The notes under the pieces are model-generated. The model saw nothing but the letters and a program-made list of their open reading frames with translations. It did not search any database and was not told where the DNA came from. A DNA stretch of 12,092 nt, taken from JAYTJL01 sp043731125. GTDB lineage: Bacteria > Patescibacteriota > Saccharimonadia > Saccharimonadales > UBA10212. The DNA lies in the NCBI GenBank assembly GCA_043731125.1, contig JAYTJL010000048.1:1-12092 (forward strand), written 5' to 3'. The position numbers and the translations under genes were made by a program. This document shows, piece after piece, positions 1-5,267 of this stretch; the first letter of the stretch is position 1; the number at the start of each line of letters is the position of its first letter.

Positions 1-439
1 CTGGGTCACCGGTTGTGGAAGTAGCGCCGAGTACCATTTCGGCCTCATAAGTCTTATCCATGCCACTAAATTCCTGCGCTCTTTTGGTGTATGATCCCAC
101 TACTAGAATCAGTAAACCAGTGGCAAACGGGTCTAAGGTCCCAGTATGCCCCACCTTCACCCTGGGACTACGCACTGCCAAATCCTGCTTTCTGGCAGAG
201 CCAGCAACTCTGCTTTGGCGTGAGGCAAATTGCTGCGTTACAGGCTCCGATGCTCGCTCGCTGTACCGCTTGTAATGCTCACTCTGCTTCTCGCCGGTGC
301 CTTGCACTTTATCCTCATGCGAAGCCCCAGACTCAAGACCCTGACTAACAGACTGTCGCAAAAGTCCTCTGACTTTTGCGACGATATCATGTGAAGTCCA
401 ATCAGCTTGTTTGTCGACCAAAAGAATCCCATTTACCAT
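1..439 (-). CDS. truB: tRNA pseudouridine(55) synthase TruB, N-terminal part (3' end outside window)
   Basis: TruB converts U55 of the tRNA T-loop to pseudouridine. Reading the minus strand from the ATG at 439 gives 146 codons with no stop up to the window edge. The start reads MVNGILLVDKQADWTSHD, the usual TruB beginning, and the catalytic block GHTGTLDPFATGLL is at about residues 97-110 with the nucleophilic Asp at about 103, followed by KTYEAEMVLGATSTTGD. Between the 'VAKVRGLLR' helix (about residues 20-29) and 'RVKVGHTG' (from about 93) sit roughly 60 extra residues rich in Ser, Gln, Arg and Glu that ordinary TruB lacks. The insert starts at a perfect 12-bp inverted repeat in the DNA. The reading frame stays open through it and the downstream motif is intact, so the gene is probably functional. 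It lies 119 bp downstream of the DHH-like gene, a classical pairing (rbfA-DHH-truB). No Shine-Dalgarno site is visible before the ATG. Confidence 0.93.
   Translation of the reverse strand, partial: MVNGILLVDKQADWTSHDIVAKVRGLLRQSVSQGLESGASHEDKVQGTGEKQSEHYKRYSERASEPVTQQFASRQSRVAGSARKQDLAVRSPRVKVGHTGTLDPFATGLLILVVGSYTKRAQEFSGMDKTYEAEMVLGATSTTGDP
355..382. repeat. Perfect 12-bp inverted repeat inside truB
   Basis: GTCGCAAAAGTC (355-366), a 4-nt loop CTCT (367-370), then GACTTTTGCGAC (371-382). It lies in coding sequence, exactly where the extra segment of TruB begins, and is translated as part of VAKVRGLLRQ. It has no U-tract, so it is not an intrinsic terminator. It may be the scar of a palindromic insertion or a local inverted duplication. 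Confidence 0.9.
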
Positions 440-496
440 TTCACAATTTAGCATTGAACATTTATTTTACATTTATCAGGTCGCATTGGCACGCAA

Positions 497-555
497 CAAA
501 TGTCCAAATGCCAAATGATAAATAAATGAAAACTGTTAAATGTTACCTGTTAAAT
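497..555. repeat. 7-nt-period degenerate array upstream of truB
   Basis: The spacer between the DHH-like gene and truB (440-558) is AT-rich and periodic. On the plus strand, CCAAATG occurs twice in tandem (504-517), and xxTGTTA occurs three times exactly 7 nt apart (532-538, 539-545, 546-552). The remaining truB-proximal part (about 430-480) has ATTT/CATT words at 7-8 nt spacing, but less regularly. No clear promoter or terminator was seen in the spacer. Confidence 0.7.
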
Positions 556-558
556 TTT

Positions 559-2493
559 TTAGAGTGGTGGTGTGGGTGAAATAGAAGGAATAATTATTCC
601 AGGATACGGTGTTATTGGCGGAGGAACAGCCGGAGGCGCTGGGGGCAAAATGTCGGCAACTGGAGCAATAGCTGGCGGTAAGTTATTCGACAAATCGGGC
701 AGTGGCAAACTAGGTGTTTGGCTCGGCATAGGTGCCGTAGAACCCATGGCCGATGCTGTTGGCGGTACATGCAGATCAAGGTTGATTGGACTTGCGTTGA
801 GAGAAGTTAACGGTGCCGAATAAGCTGGGTCGAATGGTGCTGAATTGAGCGCGCTTTCTACTGCATTCCTAGCCATATCTACGCCTGCAATTGCAGCTGT
901 TGGTATTGGTACCTCAGACGGTACGGGCATAATTCCCCCAACTAGTGGTTGCACCTGTTCTGGTAATAGCGGGGCTGCTGAGTTGGGTATCTGGTAGCTG
1001 GGCATGGCTGGCATTACCGGTGTCGGTGCCTGTGCAATCGGCGATTCAAGCGCGGCGAGAGTCGGAGGCGGACTACTTATTGCAGGACCGACGGCAGGTA
1101 CGGCGGTTGGGTTAATTTGAGTAGCGTGGTCCATGAAGCCACTTCCCTGGCGGCTTCCTCCACCCAGTGGGTCAATTGATGTGGTATTGAAAGGGTCAAC
1201 CCATTCGGGCTCGGTGTTAGCTGTAAACGCAGCCCCCAAGGCTGGCTGGTGCGTGGTTGGGTCTAGTAAAGTGTGCGGGCCTGGCATTGCTGCGGCGTCG
1301 CCAAAATCCGTGGGTGACGGTGTTACTACTACCGGCTCTGTCATTGCTGTAACCGGAACATCACCAGAAGGCAGAGCCTGTAAAACAGGCGGCAACGACG
1401 TTGGTGGTGGAGGCGGCGGAGCCAGAGGCATCAGAGGCGCTGGTGGTGGAGGTACGTTTAATACTGCCGGCACTGGAGGTGGAGGCGGAGGTGCAGAGGC
1501 TGCTTCTCGCATTTTCTTAAGTTTTTCAACTTCAGCATTAATTTCTTCTGGGGATTTTAAATTACCTTGTTCGTCTATGTGTATCTCATTTGGGTTAACA
1601 TCAACCTCTGGGCCATCTGGCTTGGTTGGTTCGTGTGACACGCTTAGGGTATTTGATGCAGGCTGGGGTGGTGCGGGTGGTGGTGCGGGTGCTGGTGCGC
1701 CCGGTACGGCCGGCGCCTGAGGCATTGGTGCAAAGGCTTGCTTGGGGTCTAGTTGTGTAGCAATAAGTTGCTGGTTAGCACCAGCTGCCATCAGCTGTGC
1801 GGCCATGGTCATAACTTTGGGACTAGTCTTTTGGTTACGAAACCTCTCTGTTTCGGCCACAATACCGGTCAAAAACGCCGTGGCAATCTGGTTATCTAGT
1901 AGACCAGTGCCAAATGATTCGGAAATACTCACCAACATTTCTGACAGACTGCTGGCCGCTGGGTCCTTCCAGTTAATTTGCCCAATTTCTGGCGCGTTTC
2001 CTTCTCCGGCATTTATAGATATAACTGTTGCGTCATGCAAAATTCGCCCATGAGCCGTAATAGCCGCATCCAGTTGTGCGCGGTCTGTTACACCGAGTGC
2101 CAATACCACATCTACATTAAAGTCGCCTTGAGTAAATACAAGGTCTTTTTCTGAAATACTGGTGCGGTATGGGGTGATAAATATACGCACCACTGAGTCT
2201 TCTACTTTGTAGCGCAGTTTGTCGGCTTTGGCTTTGTCTAGGCTGATAATAAAGTCTCGGAGACTGTCGGTATTGGTTTCTAAGGTTTTTTCTGGCTGAA
2301 GAAATTCAATGGTAGATGGAACAGCCCCAGAGAAGACTGCTGTTCCGTGCTTGTCTAACTTGTTAACAAATAGAGTCAGACCAATACAGGCAGCTAATTG
2401 ATCTACCGAAGGGTTGTTGCTCACCGTAATAAGCACATTCTGCGCGTTCTTAACGCGTTCTACTACCTGTTGTTTGGCCTGTGTTTGGTCCAT
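559..2493 (-). CDS. Degenerate DHH-family (NrnA-like) domain protein with long Pro/Ala-rich C-terminal tail
   Basis: The protein has 644 residues. Residues 1-250 look like the N-terminal domain of DHH phosphoesterases of the NrnA/oligoribonuclease group. The first motif, normally HxxPDxDxxGS, is here SNNPSVDQLAAC (about 25-36). The DHH motif is replaced by 'ISINAGEGNAPEIGQINWKDPAASS' spread over about 159-182, which aligns with the usual IDHHxxNxxFGxxNxVDPxASS. The third motif, TDTGxF, is AETERF (about 213-218), followed by the usual TSPKVMTMAAQLMAAGA. The metal-binding His and Asp residues are therefore mostly gone, and I infer no phosphoesterase activity. The C-terminal DHHA1 domain is absent. 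Instead, about 390 residues are dominated by Pro, Ala and Ser with several poly-Pro runs. Position directly upstream of truB matches the usual nrnA-truB neighbourhood. Role unknown; a scaffold or binding protein is possible. Long poly-Pro runs imply dependence on EF-P. The start ATG at 2493 is preceded by an A-rich leader without a Shine-Dalgarno site. Confidence 0.8.
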   Translation of the reverse strand: MDQTQAKQQVVERVKNAQNVLITVSNNPSVDQLAACIGLTLFVNKLDKHGTAVFSGAVPSTIEFLQPEKTLETNTDSLRDFIISLDKAKADKLRYKVEDSVVRIFITPYRTSISEKDLVFTQGDFNVDVVLALGVTDRAQLDAAITAHGRILHDATVISINAGEGNAPEIGQINWKDPAASSLSEMLVSISESFGTGLLDNQIATAFLTGIVAETERFRNQKTSPKVMTMAAQLMAAGANQQLIATQLDPKQAFAPMPQAPAVPGAPAPAPPPAPPQPASNTLSVSHEPTKPDGPEVDVNPNEIHIDEQGNLKSPEEINAEVEKLKKMREAASAPPPPPPVPAVLNVPPPPAPLMPLAPPPPPPTSLPPVLQALPSGDVPVTAMTEPVVVTPSPTDFGDAAAMPGPHTLLDPTTHQPALGAAFTANTEPEWVDPFNTTSIDPLGGGSRQGSGFMDHATQINPTAVPAVGPAISSPPPTLAALESPIAQAPTPVMPAMPSYQIPNSAAPLLPEQVQPLVGGIMPVPSEVPIPTAAIAGVDMARNAVESALNSAPFDPAYSAPLTSLNASPINLDLHVPPTASAMGSTAPMPSQTPSLPLPDLSNNLPPAIAPVADILPPAPPAVPPPITPYPGIIIPSISPTPPL

Positions 2494-2543
2494 TTTTTTG
2501 TTTACAAAGTTTTTATTTTTTTAACTTCTGTCGCAAGAATATC

Positions 2544-2552
2544 ATTATCACA
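2544..2552 (-). promoter_or_regulatory. Weak candidate extended -10 for the DHH-like gene
   Basis: On the minus strand, TGTGATAAT reads as an extended -10 (TGn plus GATAAT, 5 of 6 matches), about 50 nt before the ATG at 2493. No good -35 is present at the right distance, so this is a tentative call. Confidence 0.3.
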
Positions 2553-2590
2553 GGGCAAGCGCAAGCATTTTCATGTAGCTTTACCTCACT

Positions 2591-2620
2591 TTGACAAACG
2601 TTAACTCTATCTGTTATAGT
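2591..2620 (+). promoter_or_regulatory. Sigma-70-type promoter for rpsT
   Basis: There is a perfect -35 TTGACA (2591-2596), an 18-nt spacer and -10 TATAGT (2615-2620), with TG one base before the -10 (extended form). Transcription would begin near 2627 and give a leader of about 75 nt before the rpsT ATG at 2704. It lies in the divergent spacer between the DHH-like gene and rpsT. Confidence 0.75.
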
Positions 2621-2672
2621 TTTACGCGAAGATAATTTTAAGGAGTCAGCTACTTAACTACTAGCTTTTGCA

Positions 2673-2700
2673 AGTTACTAGTTACTAGTTATCAGTTAAT
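2673..2700. repeat. 7-nt tandem array between the rpsT Shine-Dalgarno site and its start codon
   Basis: Four heptads in register: AGTTACT (2673-2679), AGTTACT (2680-2686), AGTTATC (2687-2693) and AGTTAAT (2694-2700). The array ends 3 bases before the rpsT ATG. A good Shine-Dalgarno sequence, AAGGAG, lies far upstream at 2640-2645, so the low-complexity segment appears to separate it from the start codon. Confidence 0.85.
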
Positions 2701-2703
2701 TAA

Positions 2704-3114
2704 ATGCCAATAATCAAATCCGCCAAAAAAAGAGTCAAAGTTGCCTCCAAGGCTAATTCGCGTAATGTGCGTACTAAAAGGACTATGCGTGAAGCCCTTA
2801 AGGCCTTCACCGCTGCACTTGAAGGTGGTAAAGCCGCTGATATTGCCAAAACTGAACGCGAAGCTATGAGTGCTATTGATATGGCTGCTAAAAAAGCTGT
2901 TATTCACCGCAATAAAGCTGCCCGCCAAAAAGCCCAGGTTTCAGCCAAGGCAAAAACTGCCGGCGTAAAACCAACCAAAACACCAGCAAAAAGTGAAAAG
3001 CCTAAAGCCTTGCCTACCGGCAGGCAGGCTAAAAGTACAACTGCTAAGAAGCCAGCCACCAAGTCAGCTGTAAAGAAAACTACTGTTAAAAAAGCCACTC
3101 CAACAAAAAAATAG
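2704..3114 (+). CDS. rpsT: 30S ribosomal protein S20 with Lys/Ala-rich C-terminal extension
   Basis: S20 (bS20) binds 16S rRNA and helps assemble the 30S body. The first 85 or so residues show the family pattern: MPIIKSAKKRVKVASKANSRN, then TKRTMREALKAFTAAL, then MSAIDMAAKKAVIHRNKAARQKA. S20 is normally about 85-90 residues; this one has 136. The extra 45-50 residues are a Lys/Ala/Thr/Pro tail resembling histone H1 or other nucleic-acid-binding tails. Inside the tail is LPTGRQA, encoded by a GCCTACCGGCAGGC palindrome of a type I recall being dispersed in CPR genomes. The ATG at 2704 fits the family start, but no Shine-Dalgarno site is at normal distance. AAGGAG at 2640-2645 is about 58 nt upstream, and the intervening DNA is heptad repeat. 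A strong promoter lies at 2591-2620. rpsT next to holA is a common bacterial arrangement; here a GC-rich cassette separates them. Confidence 0.95.
   Translation: MPIIKSAKKRVKVASKANSRNVRTKRTMREALKAFTAALEGGKAADIAKTEREAMSAIDMAAKKAVIHRNKAARQKAQVSAKAKTAGVKPTKTPAKSEKPKALPTGRQAKSTTAKKPATKSAVKKTTVKKATPTKK
3007..3029. repeat. CPR-type GC-rich palindrome embedded in the rpsT tail
   Basis: The core GCCTACCGGCAGGC (3012-3025) is palindromic except for one mismatch pair. Flanking GCCT (3007-3010) and AGGC (3026-3029) extend the stem with a one-base bulge at 3011. It is read in frame as LPTGRQA, the signature left by a dispersed repeat that I recall from Parcubacteria-like proteins. It contrasts with the A-rich codons around it. 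Confidence 0.7.
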
Positions 3115-3120
3115 CATAAA

Positions 3121-3177
3121 TCTTTAGTCTTTCATCTTTGCTCTTTGATCTTTTAGTCTTTATACTTTAATCTGTTA
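3121..3177. repeat. Pyrimidine-rich 7-nt-period array downstream of rpsT
   Basis: Eight consecutive units: TCTTTAG, TCTTTCA, TCTTTGC, TCTTTGA (3121-3148), one 8-nt unit TCTTTTAG (3149-3156), then TCTTTAT, ACTTTAA and TCTGTTA (to 3177). The first five bases are nearly invariant and the last two vary. It fills the space between the rpsT stop (3114) and the cassette promoter (3182). Confidence 0.88.
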
Positions 3178-3181
3178 CCCA

Positions 3182-3210
3182 TTGCTAATTAGTGATTTTT
3201 ATGCTATAAT
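3182..3210 (+). promoter_or_regulatory. Strong promoter of the GC-rich mini-operon
   Basis: There is a -35-like TTGCTA (3182-3187), exactly 17 nt of spacer, and a perfect -10 TATAAT (3205-3210) preceded by TGC, giving an extended -10 (TGnTATAAT). The predicted start of transcription is near 3217, at the base of a 5' hairpin. Confidence 0.78.
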
Positions 3211-3217
3211 GTGCCAG

Positions 3218-3255
3218 TCTCGATGAGTACAGGATAACCCCTGTTGCACTCGAGA
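3218..3255 (+). promoter_or_regulatory. 5'-leader hairpin of the mini-operon
   Basis: Close to the predicted 5' end of the mRNA, ACAGG (3229-3233) pairs with CCTGT (3240-3244). GAGT (3225-3228) can pair with ACTC (3248-3251), or alternatively TCTCGA (3218-3223) with TCGAGA (3250-3255). A 5'-terminal stem like this commonly protects mRNA. The Shine-Dalgarno site AAGGAG (3272-3277) lies outside it. Confidence 0.5.
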
Positions 3256-3283
3256 AGAATCGTCCCCTACCAAGGAGCACAAG

Positions 3284-3451
3284 ATGGCAAAGAAGCCGCA
3301 CTTCTTCCCCAATTGCGGAGATATCAAATACGAGTCAGGGCGCGAACGCCTCGGCGTCGCGATCATGACAACACAAGTAGCATCTGGACGCGTGGGGAAG
3401 GTCATCGCGACCATCCTCAAGCCGCTACGGCTACATGGTGACCCGTCATGA
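3284..3451 (+). CDS. Small hypothetical protein, mini-operon gene 1 (55 aa)
   Basis: I do not recognise this protein. It begins MAKKPHFFPNCGDIKYESGR and ends with RLHGDPS. It is soluble-looking and basic, with one Cys (residue 11) and a hydrophobic stretch VGKVIATILKPL near the C-terminus. Evidence that it is real: an excellent Shine-Dalgarno site AAGGAG (3272-3277) six bases before the ATG, a strong promoter upstream, and an ATGA overlap (3448-3451) with the next gene, which implies translational coupling. Codons end mostly in C or G (CTC, GTC, ATC, GCG), unlike the surrounding genes, suggesting acquisition from a GC-richer genome. Function unknown; small size and pairing with two tiny membrane proteins leave a regulator or peptide role open. 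Confidence 0.62.
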   Translation: MAKKPHFFPNCGDIKYESGRERLGVAIMTTQVASGRVGKVIATILKPLRLHGDPS

Positions 3452-3630
3452 AGGGCCTCATCGGCCTTCTCACCATCGGTGGCGCCTTCACGGCAATCGC
3501 CGCCCTCCAGTGGGGTGGCACCGGTGCCACGGTCAGTGCCACCACAACGTTGATGGCAGCTGCAATTTTTGTGGCGCTGGTGGTGTATTTGCCACGACGA
3601 ATCCAAGAGGCATCAGACCTTAACGACTAA
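3448..3630 (+). CDS. Two-TM mini membrane protein, mini-operon gene 2 (60 aa)
   Basis: This is an unrecognised 60-residue protein. There are two hydrophobic segments, about residues 3-22 (GLIGLLTIGGAFTAIAAL) and 32-48 (TTTLMAAAIFVALVVYL), joined by a Gly/Thr-rich turn and followed by a charged tail, PRRIQEASDLND. The PRR after the second segment suggests both termini face the cytoplasm. The ATG overlaps the stop of gene 1 (ATGA), so translation is likely coupled. Base composition is strongly GC-rich (lines 3421-3540 count 81 G/C of 120). The stop codon lies at the start of the right arm of a perfect 17-bp hairpin. The C-terminal '-ND' and the overall two-helix plan recur in gene 3, so the two may be distant paralogues. 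A holin-like or toxin-like pore role is possible but not shown. Confidence 0.68.
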   Translation: MKGLIGLLTIGGAFTAIAALQWGGTGATVSATTTLMAAAIFVALVVYLPRRIQEASDLND

Positions 3631-3644
3631 GGTCTGATGCCTCT
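3606..3644 (+). repeat. Perfect 17-bp hairpin at the end of mini-operon gene 2
   Basis: The left arm at 3606-3622 and right arm at 3628-3644 are exact reverse complements, with loop ACGAC (3623-3627). The TAA stop of gene 2 (3628-3630) is the first codon of the right arm. The sequence that follows is CTCTAACCC, with no U-tract, so a simple intrinsic terminator is unlikely. An mRNA-processing, stability or translation-separating element before gene 3 is more plausible. Confidence 0.88.
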
Positions 3645-3673
3645 CTCTAACCCACACCTAAAAGGAGGTGGTG

Positions 3674-3862
3674 ATGGAGCTTCGCAAAAAAGTCGAGGTG
3701 GCAGTCATGACCGCCACAGGTATGGCAGCCACACTCTTCGTCGGCGCCGTTCTGTGCGCCGTCATCGGGAGTGGGAAAGTGATTATTCTGGCCGTCGCGG
3801 TCGGAATTGTTGCACTCATCTTCTGGTGGTTCCTACAAGAGGAGGCCACCACTAACGACTAG
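3674..3862 (+). CDS. Two-TM mini membrane protein, mini-operon gene 3 (62 aa)
   Basis: This is an unrecognised 62-residue protein starting MELRKKVEVAVMTATG. Two hydrophobic segments span about residues 10-32 (VMTATGMAATLFVGAVLCAVI) and 36-55 (VIILAVAVGIVALIFWWFL), followed by QEEATTND. The N-terminal RKK and the short loop suggest a membrane hairpin. I chose the ATG at 3674 because AGGAGG (3663-3668) sits five bases upstream, a near-perfect Shine-Dalgarno distance; the in-frame GTGs at 3668 and 3671 overlap or abut that site. Like gene 2 it is GC-rich, has two helices and ends in -ND (both stop contexts read AACGACTA). It is followed at once by an intrinsic terminator. Function unknown. Confidence 0.68.
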   Translation: MELRKKVEVAVMTATGMAATLFVGAVLCAVIGSGKVIILAVAVGIVALIFWWFLQEEATTND

Positions 3863-3873
3863 GGACGATTCAG

Positions 3874-3920
3874 CCCCGCCAGAGGTTCTCCAAGAACCAA
3901 TGGCGGGGTTTTCCCTTTTA
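3874..3920 (+). terminator. Intrinsic terminator of the mini-operon
   Basis: CCCCGCCA (3874-3881) pairs with TGGCGGGG (3901-3908). An inner stem GGTTCT/AGAACC (3884-3889 and 3893-3898) caps it, and TTTTCCCTTTTA follows (3909-3920). This 8-bp GC-rich stem with a T-run closes the cassette 11 bases after the last stop codon and shields it from the convergent holA gene. Confidence 0.85.
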
Positions 3921-3934
3921 TACTTTTAGCTTGT

Positions 3935-4849
3935 TTACAGAGACACAATATAAGTCTTTAACGCCTCATCAACATCAAATTTACTAGTTTTGGACTTATA
4001 ATCAATCATAGTCAGGTCATTTATCATTTGCTTTAACTGCTCCAGTGGCAGTCGCGCGACCAAATTAGCAGCCTTGCTGATTGGGTAAGGACTCACTCCG
4101 GCGTCTTTGGCTATTTGTGGCGCTGACTTTCCTGCCCCAAACTTAGCAAGAGCCATAGTCTGCAGCTGCCAAGCCAGCATTGCGGCTATTGCCTGTGGCT
4201 CTACGTTTTGCGCTCGTTGATCATTGTATAGTTCTAGTGCTTTTTTCTTACGTCCAGCAAAAGCAGCGTCTAACAAGTCAAATATTTTGCTCTGCGGAGT
4301 GGGTTCTACAAGCAAGTCAATGGTCTCCCTACTTATGCTTATGTCGTACAATAATAATTTTTCAAGCTCACTTGCTAGTCTTTGCTGGCCAACTCCAACG
4401 CGGCCTACCAAGTACTTAGCATCCGAATAGCTTAGTAGCGCACTAGACTTTTTGGCCTGCTCCGCCAACCAAGTCGTAAGTTGGCCCTCATCCAATTCCA
4501 GGTACTCCTCAAGCTGGGTATTAGCCTTCAGGAATTTATAAAATACTGTTCTCTTATCTGTTAATGGTTCGTATACTACCACATCAGTCGTTTCTGGTAT
4601 TGAACTTAATATTTGTTCAATCTTTTCAGCCGCTTCTTTATTGGTGCTCATACCGCGCAACACTACTAGCTTATTGGTAGTTAAAAACCCTACCCCCTGC
4701 ACCGCGTCTTTGATACCAGCAACGTCTTTTTCTTCTGCATCAATGCGCTCCACTGCTAGTTCGCCGTGGTCAGATATAAACATACCAACAAGTTCCTGTA
4801 AGCGTCGCGAGCAGGCATATACATTATTTCCCACTATGGTAATCACCAT
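3935..4849 (-). CDS. holA: DNA polymerase III delta subunit
   Basis: HolA is the clamp-loader subunit that opens the beta sliding clamp. The 304-residue protein starts with MVITIVGNNVYACSRRLQEL and has the family order. An N-terminal AAA+-like domain without a Walker A motif carries the 'ERIDAEEKDVAGIKDAVQGVGFLTTNKLVVLRG' pattern (about 37-70) and TDVVVYEPLTDKRTVFYKFL (about 89-108). A middle helical region follows (YLVGRVGVGQQRLASELEKLLLY). The C-terminal collar domain has SKIFDLLDAAFAGRKKKALELY and ends with DEALKTYIVSL. Length is slightly below the usual 330 or so. It is convergent with rpsT, a commonly conserved neighbour, but a GC-rich three-gene cassette lies between them. No Shine-Dalgarno site precedes the ATG; the upstream DNA is the AT-rich repeat that flanks the four-helix-bundle gene, which may have displaced the original leader. 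Confidence 0.88.
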   Translation of the reverse strand: MVITIVGNNVYACSRRLQELVGMFISDHGELAVERIDAEEKDVAGIKDAVQGVGFLTTNKLVVLRGMSTNKEAAEKIEQILSSIPETTDVVVYEPLTDKRTVFYKFLKANTQLEEYLELDEGQLTTWLAEQAKKSSALLSYSDAKYLVGRVGVGQQRLASELEKLLLYDISISRETIDLLVEPTPQSKIFDLLDAAFAGRKKKALELYNDQRAQNVEPQAIAAMLAWQLQTMALAKFGAGKSAPQIAKDAGVSPYPISKAANLVARLPLEQLKQMINDLTMIDYKSKTSKFDVDEALKTYIVSL

Positions 4850-4854
4850 TGCAG

Positions 4855-4899
4855 AATTTTCAATTTACAATTTACAATTTTCATTCAATTTACAATTTA
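4855..4899. repeat. AT-rich repeat, left flank of the four-helix-bundle gene
   Basis: TTTCAATTTACAAT (4858-4871) is the exact reverse complement of the 14-mer tandemly repeated on the right flank (5268-5295). A near copy, ATTCAATTTACAAT, occurs at 4884-4897. The array starts about 5 bases before the holA start codon and runs through the last codons and stop (4890-4892) of the four-helix-bundle gene. Confidence 0.85.
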
Positions 4900-5258
4900 C
4901 TGTTATTCAAACTAGCACCAATCTTCTGAAATATTAATACAAACTCGTGGTATTCCTGTAGAAGCAATCTTAGCTTTTCTGTATGCACTGGGACAGCCGT
5001 AATTAGCATCCTAAGCCAATATCTGGTTTCCTGTGACTCTTTTTTACAGATGAATATTTTATTGCGAAAATCTTTCTTAGAACTAGCACCATTTGCCTCG
5101 ACATAGTTGGCACCGATGCTAGTAGCAGATCTAGCAACCTGATTTATCAGCGGACGTGTCACCGAATTTGGGCTTATTTCCTTGCACAGGATAATTATAT
5201 TTTCACCAAACACTGCCGTTCTTTCTTCAAGGTCGTATTTCTGAGTTATTTGCGTCAT
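4890..5258 (-). CDS. Four-helix-bundle protein (23S rRNA intervening-sequence / S23-like family)
   Basis: The 122 residues show the family hallmark in order: KYDLEERTAVFGENIIILCK (about 7-26), then PLINQVARSATSIGANYVEANGASSKKDFRNK (about 37-68), then KKESQETRYWLRML. Members form a compact four-helix bundle, some assemble as pentamers, and some are encoded within 23S rRNA intervening sequences or accompany diversity-generating retroelements (Avd-like). No retroelement or rRNA is seen here, so the role is unknown; nucleic-acid binding is the usual suggestion. The gene stands alone between holA and mutM, bordered on both sides by inverted copies of an AT-rich 7/14-nt repeat, so it looks like an inserted cassette. 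The final codons (SLNNSKL) are written partly in repeat sequence. No Shine-Dalgarno site is visible; a -10-like TACAAT lies within the right repeat just upstream. Confidence 0.9.
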   Translation of the reverse strand: MTQITQKYDLEERTAVFGENIIILCKEISPNSVTRPLINQVARSATSIGANYVEANGASSKKDFRNKIFICKKESQETRYWLRMLITAVPVHTEKLRLLLQEYHEFVLIFQKIGASLNNSKL

Positions 5259-5267
5259 TGTAGTTTG

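Noticed and set aside
355..382. Frameshift or pseudogene in truB
   Set aside because: The frame remains open through the insert and the catalytic motif follows in the same frame, so an in-frame insertion is the simpler reading.
238..432. Separate small minus-strand protein near the left edge
   Set aside because: It is an out-of-frame reading of truB, whose true frame starts at 439 and carries the conserved motifs through to the edge.
1133..1720. Plus-strand Gly-rich open frame
   Set aside because: It is the antisense of the Pro/Ala-rich tail of the DHH-like gene; CCN proline codons read as GGN glycine on the other strand. It has no start context.
3121..3177. CRISPR-like array
   Set aside because: The units are only 7 nt with no spacers of constant length and no cas genes nearby; it is a short tandem repeat.
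3199..3606. Minus-strand frame through the GC-rich cassette
   Set aside because: It runs over the plus-strand promoter and both coupled genes, has no Shine-Dalgarno site and is a by-product of high GC.
3606..3644. Intrinsic terminator after mini-operon gene 2
   Set aside because: The stem is perfect but no T-run follows on either strand, and a better terminator closes the unit at 3874-3920.
3637..3855. Alternative plus-strand frame overlapping mini-operon gene 3
   Set aside because: It gives an Arg/His/Gly-rich product without membrane segments and starts inside the hairpin; the frame at 3674 has AGGAGG at the right distance.
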